DNA of 64,000 nt from Psychrobacter sp. M13 (lineage in GTDB: Bacteria > Pseudomonadota > Gammaproteobacteria > Pseudomonadales > Moraxellaceae), in contig NZ_CP132194.1 in the NCBI RefSeq assembly GCF_030718935.1, positions 2,852,001-2,916,000 on the forward strand, in the 5' to 3' direction. A program made the position numbers and the translations under genes. Shown here in pieces: positions 57,882-64,000 of this stretch. Each line of letters starts with the position of its first letter. The stretch's first letter is position 1. The notes below the pieces were generated by a model that was given only the letters and a program-made list of their open reading frames with translations, did not search any database and had not been told where the DNA came from.

Positions 57882-58736
57882 ATGACTTCCTCTATTCTCG
57901 CTACTCCTGATTGGCTCACTACTATCACTTTTAATCAAGACGGTTTAATTCCTGCCATTGCCCAAGATCACGCGTCAGGGCGCATTCTGATGATGGCATG
58001 GATGAATGCCGAGGCACTACAATTGACCGCGCAGACTCAGACTGCTGTTTATTATTCACGCTCGCGAGCTAAGCTTTGGCATAAGGGAGAGACCTCTGGA
58101 CACACACAACAAGTTCATGATATTCGCTTAGACTGCGACGCTGATGTGATCGTGCTTAGCGTGACTCAAATAGGTGGTATCGCCTGTCATACGGGTCGTG
58201 AGTCCTGTTTTTATCAGCGCCTAGATCTATCAGGGTCTACGCCAAAATGGCAAACGGTTGATGCGGTCTTAAAAGATCCCAGCGACATTTATGGTAGTAA
58301 GGATGATGCCGACGATAATAAAAGCACTATTGGACAATCTGTAGATAATAAAACGGTAGATGATAAAACCAAAGCGCTTATCAATCGCTCAGTCCTTCAA
58401 CAGCTCGATACCGTTTTGGCTGAACGCAAACAAGCCGATAGCGATAGCTCTTATGTGGCCAGTCTCTATGCTAAAGGTCTCAATAAAATCCTAGAAAAAG
58501 TAGGCGAGGAAGCGACGGAAAGTATTATTGCCGCCAAGGACTTTGCACATAGCAATGAGCAAGCCGATAAAGCTGACTATGATGCCGCGCGTGATGAGCT
58601 TATCTATGAAGTCGCGGACGTCTGGTTTCATACTCTAGTGAGCTTAGCTTGGTTCGATATCGAATCTGATGCAGTATTGAATGAGTTAGGACGCCGTTTT
58701 GGTCTCTCAGGTATTGATGAAAAAGCGGCTCGCTAA
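57882..58736 (+). CDS. hisIE: Bifunctional phosphoribosyl-AMP cyclohydrolase / phosphoribosyl-ATP diphosphatase
   Basis: The N-terminal part (to about 125) is HisI with [15 protein letters not shown], the metal ligands in L-D-C-D-A-D and the C-H-T-G-R-E-S-C-F end; the C-terminal part (from about 175) is HisE with [19 protein letters not shown] and E-V-A-D-V-W-F-H. It runs steps 2 and 3 of histidine synthesis. Between them is a polar linker of about 50 residues ([18 protein letters not shown]), longer than in E. coli. The frame is open further upstream, but ATG 57882 fits the family start. It stands just before tatA. Confidence 0.94.
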   Translation: MTSSILATPDWLTTITFNQDGLIPAIAQDHASGRILMMAWMNAEALQLTAQTQTAVYYSRSRAKLWHKGETSGHTQQVHDIRLDCDADVIVLSVTQIGGIACHTGRESCFYQRLDLSGSTPKWQTVDAVLKDPSDIYGSKDDADDNKSTIGQSVDNKTVDDKTKALINRSVLQQLDTVLAERKQADSDSSYVASLYAKGLNKILEKVGEEATESIIAAKDFAHSNEQADKADYDAARDELIYEVADVWFHTLVSLAWFDIESDAVLNELGRRFGLSGIDEKAAR

Positions 58737-58921
58737 TCATTAAAGTGTCTAATTAATCCATTAAACTACTTAGGGTTAATCGATCATCTAAGCTATTGAT
58801 TCAGTCAACCCAACAACCGTAACGTTGTTTTTGCCTTTTTATGGTCAGTACGCGTTATAATATAGGACTACTGACCTGAAGTTTTGGTTACTGGTTTTAT
58901 CAAGATAATAAGGACAACGTT

Positions 58922-59197
58922 ATGGGTAGTTTCTCCATTACACATTGGTTAATTCTGTTAGTCGTCGTCGTTGTAGTCTTTGGCACCTCTAAACTGAAAA
59001 ATGCTGGCAAAGATCTGGGCGGCGCGGTAAAAGGCTTTAAAGAAGCGGTAAAAGATGAAGAGGTTGAACACGCCAAAAAACACCGTGTCCTCGATCATGA
59101 TGCTGGCATACCTACTGACCCTCACGCTACGCCTGCTCATACCACTGATGATATCGAAATCAGCCCTGCGCCTACTGATGATCAGCACAGAGTGTAA
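58922..59197 (+). CDS. tatA: Twin-arginine translocase subunit TatA
   Basis: A 91-residue protein with one N-terminal membrane helix ([18 protein letters not shown]) and then the amphipathic helix [12 protein letters not shown]. The conserved F-G pair is present. TatA forms the Tat pore for folded proteins. AAGGACAACGTT precedes the ATG. It is the first of the tatABC genes, 186 bases after hisIE, as in other gammaproteobacteria. Confidence 0.95.
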   Translation: MGSFSITHWLILLVVVVVVFGTSKLKNAGKDLGGAVKGFKEAVKDEEVEHAKKHRVLDHDAGIPTDPHATPAHTTDDIEISPAPTDDQHRV

Positions 59198-59236
59198 GCT
59201 GTTTGCGACTGTCATAAATAGTGATGCTTAACCCTT

Positions 59237-59950
59237 ATGTTTGATATTGGCTTTTCTGAGATTTTCTTATTCGGTGTTATTGCCTTGATTGTCTTGGGCC
59301 CTGAGAAATTGCCACAAGCAGCGCGTACTGCTGGGCAATGGTATGCCAAATTGCGTCGTACTGTTACGACGATTCAGTCTGAGATAGAAGCTGAATTGGA
59401 TCTAGCCGAGACTAGGCAGCAGATGCAAGATGAGTTGGCCAGTATTCGCAAGACTCGATCCGATATGGCTAATGAGATGGCCCAAATGCGTGGCAGTCTC
59501 AAGTCTTTTGAAAACTCGCAAAACGATAGTATTAAAGCGGATCAGTTTACTACGCTGAATAAAGAGCAGCAAAACTCGCCTGCAGAATTCTCCTATGCTT
59601 ATGATAGCGATGCTCCTGATGACCTAGAGAAGACATCAGAGTCGTTACTGTCTGGCAGTCAAGCAAATGATCAGGCTGACAATCAAGCTAATGATCAAAC
59701 TGCTACAAAAGACAGCCATCAAAATGAAAATAAAATTAATGGCCAAACTGTCGTTATCGATAAACCACCACTAATGACACGTCCTTGGGAGAACATGTGG
59801 TTTCGACTAGGCGCTTATGATCAAGTACGTCGTCTGCCAGCAGCGCCCTATTTACCCAACTATAAAGCGGATATACTGTTGTACACTAATGATACTGCCG
59901 ATAGCACTCGTAGCAAGACTACTTTAGAGACACAGCAGGCTGAGAAATGA
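59237..59950 (+). CDS. tatB: Twin-arginine translocase subunit TatB
   Basis: A 237-residue protein with the N-terminal helix M-F-D-I-G-F-S-E-I-F-L-F-G-V-I-A-L-I-V-L-G-P-E-K-L-P, which is diagnostic for TatB, followed by a charged amphipathic and coiled-coil region (E-I-E-A-E-L-D-L-A-E-T-R). It binds Tat signal peptides with TatC. The tail is longer than in E. coli and includes repeats of A-N-D-Q near 135-145. It overlaps tatC by four bases (ATGA). Confidence 0.94.
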   Translation: MFDIGFSEIFLFGVIALIVLGPEKLPQAARTAGQWYAKLRRTVTTIQSEIEAELDLAETRQQMQDELASIRKTRSDMANEMAQMRGSLKSFENSQNDSIKADQFTTLNKEQQNSPAEFSYAYDSDAPDDLEKTSESLLSGSQANDQADNQANDQTATKDSHQNENKINGQTVVIDKPPLMTRPWENMWFRLGAYDQVRRLPAAPYLPNYKADILLYTNDTADSTRSKTTLETQQAEK

Positions 59951-60792
59951 GTCTATTTAAACGCCAAAAAAGCCGCCAGCAAAAGCTAGAAAAGTCAGAA
60001 AGCTCTGCGCCTAGTGAGCAACCCAAAGAGATGTTAGATACACTAGGTGATATGCCGATTACTCAGCATTTGATTGAGCTACGCGCACATTTAGTCAAAA
60101 TATGTATCGCGGTATTAATTATATTTTTGGCATTAGTAGGCTTTTCGCGTGAGCTATATGACTTTTTATCCAATCCATTAGTAGCGCAATTACCCGCTAA
60201 CTCCACGATGATCGCCACTGATATCACTTCTAACTTTATGGCGCCTATTCGCCTAACTATATTTGTCGCGGCATTTGTGGCGATGCCTTATATTTTGTAT
60301 CAGATATGGTCGTTTGTCGCGCCTGGCCTGTATAAAAAAGAGAAGAAAATAGCCGTACCTGTGCTGCTATCCTCGATAATGCTGTTTTATGCTGGGGTTG
60401 CGTTTGCTTACTTTATTGTGCTCAAAGGGGTATTAAAGTTCTTTATTATGTTCGCCCCGCAAAATGTTTTACCAATGACCGATATCGATAGCTACTTAAG
60501 CTTTGCACTCAAGCTATTTATGGTGTTTGGACTGACTTTTGAGATACCAGTAGTGACTTTTTTATTGATATTGGTCGGTATTGTCTCCATTGACAGCCTA
60601 GAGGATAAACGCCGTTATATCATTGTCGGCTGTTTTGGTGTCGCTGCGGTTGTGACGCCGCCTGATGGGATATCGATGTTGATGCTCGCCTTTCCTATGT
60701 GGCTACTGTTTGAGCTGGGTCTATTGTTAGCAAAATTGCTAATCAAAGATAAAGCTAAGATAGAAACCAGTGCAGTTTTAGCTGATGAGTAG
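59947..60792 (+). CDS. tatC: Twin-arginine translocase subunit TatC
   Basis: A 281-residue polytopic membrane protein with six helices. Key family segments are H-L-I-E-L-R-A-H-L-V-K at the N-terminus, Y-Q-I-W-S-F-V-A-P-G-L-Y-K-K-E-K and A-A-V-V-T-P-P-D-G-I-S-M-L-M-L-A-F-P-M-W. It recognises the twin-arginine signal peptides. Its start overlaps the end of tatB, so translation is coupled. The extra polar N-terminus of about 35 residues (K-R-Q-K-S-R-Q-Q-K-L) is common in this group. Confidence 0.95.
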   Translation: MSLFKRQKSRQQKLEKSESSAPSEQPKEMLDTLGDMPITQHLIELRAHLVKICIAVLIIFLALVGFSRELYDFLSNPLVAQLPANSTMIATDITSNFMAPIRLTIFVAAFVAMPYILYQIWSFVAPGLYKKEKKIAVPVLLSSIMLFYAGVAFAYFIVLKGVLKFFIMFAPQNVLPMTDIDSYLSFALKLFMVFGLTFEIPVVTFLLILVGIVSIDSLEDKRRYIIVGCFGVAAVVTPPDGISMLMLAFPMWLLFELGLLLAKLLIKDKAKIETSAVLADE

Positions 60793-60998
60793 TTAATTGA
60801 GACGTTATTAACCGCTAATATCCTTTATACTAGGCTGAGAAAATACTGAACTAAAAAACACTAGGCTCACAAACTCATAACTTTTAATTTATTTAATATT
60901 TACCAGCCATTGTTTATACCTTGGCTTTTTTTAGCGCTATAGCTTTTATGCTTAATACTTTTAACTCTTATATGTTTCAAAATTTTTAGGTAGCTTTT

Positions 60999-62495
60999 AT
61001 GTCTGCATCCATGCCCGCTTATATGAGTAGTCCAACCGATGAGCAGCTTGCTGCGCTCAATATGGCGATGGATCACAAGTCGTTTAAGGTGGTGGCGTAT
61101 GCAGGTGCAGGTAAGACGACCACACTCAAGCTTATTGGTGAGCGCCTGCGCGGTCGCGGATTATACTTAGCTTTTAATAAAGCTATTTCCAATGATGCGC
61201 GCTCAAAATTTCCAGGTCATGTGGATTGTCGCACCTTTCACTCCTTGGCCTATCGCCATGTACCGCGCGATATCACCGCCAAACTATCATTACCGCGATT
61301 TTCACCGAAGCGCTTGGGCGATGACTTGGGCTTGCGACCCGTGCAAGTGCGGCGGCAAATGGACGGCGTTAATAAATATATTACTTTGACGCCAGCGCGT
61401 CTGGCTCGTTTTGTCAGCGATGCGGTGAGTAACTTTTGTAGCACCCATGCCAGCTATCCTGCGCCAAGACATATCGACTTTCCTAAATGGCTAGATGAGT
61501 CAGATGCTGAGCAACTGCGTGAGATGCTCTATCCTGCCGTTGAGCAGCGCTGGCTACAGTCGATAGATGCGCGTCATCCAGCGGGTATCGGTCATGATAT
61601 TTATCTGAAATTGTGGGCATTATCTAAGCCAAGTATTCCCGCTGATTTTATTCTGTTTGATGAAGCGCAGGATGCTGATCCACTGATGATGGGTATCTTA
61701 ACCCAACAGTCCAAACAAGTGATTTATGTTGGCGACGCGCATCAGCAGATTTATGAATGGCGCGGTGCGGTCAATGCGATGAAAAAGCTGCCACTGCCGC
61801 AGACTTTATTAACCCAGTCGTTTCGTTTTGGTGATCCTATTGCTGAGGTTGCTAATACTTTATTAAAAGCCTTGCAAGAAGATGTGCCATTAATAGGCAA
61901 TCCGAATAAACAGTCATCAACGGTAAAAGGATTGGTTCATAGCAAAAAGGACGCGATACTCTGTCGCACCAATGCGGCGGCGATGTCGCAATTATTAACG
62001 GGTCTAAAATTAGGCCATCGTGTGGCATTACAAGCGGATACCGAGCGGATGCTAAAGTTCTGTCAAGCGGCTGAAAATTTGAAAAATGGTAAGTCGGCTT
62101 ATGGCGTGCCTGAGCTGGCTTATTTTTATAACTGGTCAGATGTACAAGAGTATTCTGAGACCTCTGAGGGTAGCGATCTTAAGACTTTAGTCAAGCTAGT
62201 CGATGATCATGGTACTAAGGTATTAACTCAAGCAGTAAATAGTCTTACTAAAATTGAAAATGCTGATTATGTCATCTCAACCGCGCATAAAGCTAAAGGG
62301 CTGGAATGGGGTAAAGTGCAATTAGATGATGACTTTTATTATGATGTCACAACTAACGGTATTAAGATTAGTCCTGAGGAATTGCGCTTGCTATATGTGG
62401 CTTGTACCCGCGCACAAGTGAACTTAGATATTGCTAATATTCAACCGCTGATATCAGGATTGCAGACGGGTAAAAAGGTTATTTATGGGAGTTAG
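60999..62495 (+). CDS. Small UvrD/FBH1-like helicase
   Basis: The 498-residue protein has the helicase motifs in order: Q motif and Walker A Y-A-G-A-G-K-T (34-40), then L-A-F-N-K-A-I-S, L-F-D-E-A-Q-D-A-D (motif II), V-G-D-A-H-Q-Q-I-Y-E-W-R-G-A (motif III), Q-S-F-R-F-G, H-K-A-K-G-L-E-W and L-Y-V-A-C-T-R-A-Q (motif VI). This is an SF1A, UvrD-like set but in a compact form, like the FBH1-type helicases without a 1B/2B insertion. It is likely to act in DNA repair or replication restart. No nuclease or partner gene is adjacent. Confidence 0.88.
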   Translation: MSASMPAYMSSPTDEQLAALNMAMDHKSFKVVAYAGAGKTTTLKLIGERLRGRGLYLAFNKAISNDARSKFPGHVDCRTFHSLAYRHVPRDITAKLSLPRFSPKRLGDDLGLRPVQVRRQMDGVNKYITLTPARLARFVSDAVSNFCSTHASYPAPRHIDFPKWLDESDAEQLREMLYPAVEQRWLQSIDARHPAGIGHDIYLKLWALSKPSIPADFILFDEAQDADPLMMGILTQQSKQVIYVGDAHQQIYEWRGAVNAMKKLPLPQTLLTQSFRFGDPIAEVANTLLKALQEDVPLIGNPNKQSSTVKGLVHSKKDAILCRTNAAAMSQLLTGLKLGHRVALQADTERMLKFCQAAENLKNGKSAYGVPELAYFYNWSDVQEYSETSEGSDLKTLVKLVDDHGTKVLTQAVNSLTKIENADYVISTAHKAKGLEWGKVQLDDDFYYDVTTNGIKISPEELRLLYVACTRAQVNLDIANIQPLISGLQTGKKVIYGS

Positions 62496-62542
62496 GTTTG
62501 GTTAGATATATTCAAAGTTCTTTAAACTGAGCTTGATTCTTT

Positions 62543-62612
62543 GTAGGCTGGGTTTTTAACCCAGCATTTATACTTTGCAAAGTCTTGTAGCTGGGTTAAA
62601 AACCCAGCCTAC
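62543..62612. repeat. Paired REP-like element, second family, 70 bp
   Basis: GTAGGCTGGGTTTTTAACCCAGC at the left and GCTGGGTTAAAAACCCAGCCTAC at the right. It belongs with the elements at 19539-19678 and 22428-22450. Confidence 0.88.
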
Positions 62613-62663
62613 GCCAACTGTAACTTTTCATAAGGTTTTCCATTATGAAAAGTTATTAGGAAA

Positions 62664-63029
62664 TTATAATCTTGGTTCGATACCATTTGGACAAATCCTT
62701 ACTTTATACTTGCCACCCATTTTCTCTGATTTTCCGTCCACAATAATTGATCCGTCTATCTTGTCATATGAGTAGTCTTGCCAATTATCCGTAAAACCTA
62801 AATGATGTGATTTGCTTTGAAAATCACCACATTCAAAAATTTCAATATCACCATCATTAATTCCATTTCTGTGTACACGTACTGTGCAGTTTTCCCTTTG
62901 AACACCATATTTAATAGAGTCATAAGTTACTCTTGCTGAGAAAAAAAGATGACCAACAGGTTCAACTTTAAAGTTAATCGTATTTCTCCACTCATTAAGA
63001 AACTCATTTATTGCTAAAAAATTATTCAT
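62664..63029 (-). CDS. Unknown protein, 121 residues
   Basis: A small soluble protein without a recognised family. An AAGGA site stands before the ATG at 63029. It is rich in Asn, Asp, Gly and Ser, with several aromatic residues, and looks like an all-beta domain. It lies between the helicase gene, opposite direction, and the dihydrouridine synthase gene. Its base content is more AT than that of the neighbouring core genes, consistent with acquisition. It is flanked on its left by the REP-like pair. Confidence 0.6.
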   Translation of the reverse strand: MNNFLAINEFLNEWRNTINFKVEPVGHLFFSARVTYDSIKYGVQRENCTVRVHRNGINDGDIEIFECGDFQSKSHHLGFTDNWQDYSYDKIDGSIIVDGKSEKMGGKYKVRICPNGIEPRL

Positions 63030-63177
63030 CTTAATTTTTCCTTTTAATTTATGGATTAATATCGTATTCAGTTAGTAGTCAACTACAAGGTTTGAAGTAA
63101 GGTTATTAAAAACTATGAACTCAAATCAACACAAATAAATTGAGATAAGCTATCATACCTTTTTATATCACACCCTA

Positions 63178-64000
63178 TGAACGCAATGTCATTTTCCGAT
63201 AAATTCTTCGCCAACCCCGTCCGTCTCCTAGCGCCAATGGAAGGCTTGACCGATCCTCTCATGCGGCAAATATTAACGCAGATTGCCGCTGATTTAGGTC
63301 GCCCTTATGATTGGTCAGTGAGTGAGTTTATTCGCGTGACTCAGCATGTCTTGCCTGCGCATGTCTTCTATCGATTCGTGCCAGAATTACATAATGATGC
63401 TAGGACGACATCAGGTACGCCTATTCATATCCAATTGCTTGGTAGCGAAGCCCAACTGATGGCAGAGAATGCTGCCTATGCTTGTGAGCTTGGCGCCCCT
63501 GCTATCGATATTAATTTTGGTTGTCCCGCTAAGACCGTCAATAGCCATCGCGGTGGCTCAGTATTGTTGGATGAACCTGAGGTAATGTACGAGATTATCA
63601 GTGCGGTACGTCAAGCCGTGCCTAACGATATTCCAGTCTCCGCCAAGATACGTCTCGGCTATACCGATACTAGTAGAATGGATGATATTCGCGGCGCTAT
63701 CGCAGCTAGCGGTACAGATTGGCTGACTATTCATGCACGCACCAAAACCCAAGGCTATAAGCCACCTGCTTATTGGGATAAGATTCAGAGCTTTAATGCC
63801 CTCGATATACCTGTCATCGCTAATGGTGAGATTTGGAATAGCGAACAAGCCCTAAACTGTATGCAGCAGTCAGCAACTCAGCATCTGATGTTAGGTCGAG
63901 GAGCAGTGACACGCCCAGATTTACTAGCGCAAGTAGAAAAGTCGACTGGGAATAATTTGATTGATAATGCTGAGTTATCTTGGCAAGTGCTATTGAATCA
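63178..64000 (+). CDS. dusC: tRNA-dihydrouridine synthase, DusC type (5' part, cut by window edge)
   Basis: The frame starts at ATG 63178 and is open to the window edge (274 residues). It contains L-A-P-M-E-G-L-T-D and I-N-F-G-C-P-A-K-T-V, with the catalytic Cys, then N-S-H-R-G-G-S, R-L-G-Y, I-H-A-R-T-K-T-Q-G-Y, I-A-N-G-E-I-W and L-G-R-G-A, the FMN-binding TIM barrel pattern of Dus enzymes. The variant of the Cys motif and the N-terminal L-A-P-M-E-G-L-T-D fit DusC. It reduces uridine in the tRNA D-loop with NADPH. The C-terminal part lies outside the window. Confidence 0.9.

Overview
This is a chromosomal stretch of a gammaproteobacterium of the family Moraxellaceae, most like Psychrobacter. 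That is an inference from gene content and protein character: the corC-lnt pair, a Moraxellaceae-style TyrRS, a fused HisIE, a rpmI-rplT-pheS-pheT-ihfA block, RapA, a BLUF protein, DUF2339 and DUF4105 membrane proteins, and many short dispersed palindromic repeats. No phage, plasmid, CRISPR array or complete insertion sequence is visible. Most of the window is ordinary housekeeping sequence with a scatter of small mobile remnants.

Layout. 0-2.1 kb: end of a dodecin gene, a DUF1289 gene with a doubtful start, and a minus-strand pair made of a DEDDh exonuclease-BRCT fusion and an unknown protein. 2.2-8.2 kb: a complete rRNA operon on the minus strand (16S, tRNA-Ile, tRNA-Ala, 23S, 5S), with three tandem near-consensus promoters, long RNase III-type processing stems and a strong terminator. 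8.3-19.4 kb: a DNA glycosylase-like gene, upp, a YdfG-like reductase, a possible ADP-ribosyltransferase-fold protein, a THI5/NMT1-like protein with an alpha/beta hydrolase, GNAT and DUF1653 genes, tyrS, anmK, fabF with a candidate fatty-acid operator, and a coiled-coil protein. 19.4-22.6 kb: an aminopeptidase P, then a small graveyard with a MmeI-type methyltransferase tail, a REP-associated transposase (RAYT) tail and several REP-like palindromes.

22.6-34.7 kb: membrane proteins, lnt and corC, a DUF4105 protein, a YcgN-family protein, a dienelactone hydrolase, a large DUF2339 protein, ylqF and a LysE-type exporter. 34.7-37.8 kb: an accessory island holding an unknown AT-rich gene and a vapBC toxin-antitoxin pair that sits between two ~190-bp direct repeats, the second being the real mutY upstream region. 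38-52 kb: tesB, rapA, a 2-hydroxyacid dehydrogenase, a Baeyer-Villiger-type monooxygenase, rluA, trxA, rho, two small lipoproteins, a YpfJ-type metallopeptidase, a MITE-like element and a BLUF photoreceptor. 52-64 kb: ihfA, pheT, pheS, rplT, rpmI, hisIE, tatABC, an orphan UvrD-like helicase, an unknown gene and the start of a DusC-type dihydrouridine synthase.

The best candidates for something not yet described are the family of paired palindromes (about 67 bp, 111 bp and 172 bp versions sharing GTAGGGTGCG-type ends) with its dead RAYT, the vapBC insertion inside a duplicated mutY promoter, the 263-bp MITE with TA flanks, the unrecognised protein at 10703-11359 with ADP-ribosyltransferase-like motifs, and the cytoplasmic THI5-like protein that lacks the known catalytic motifs.
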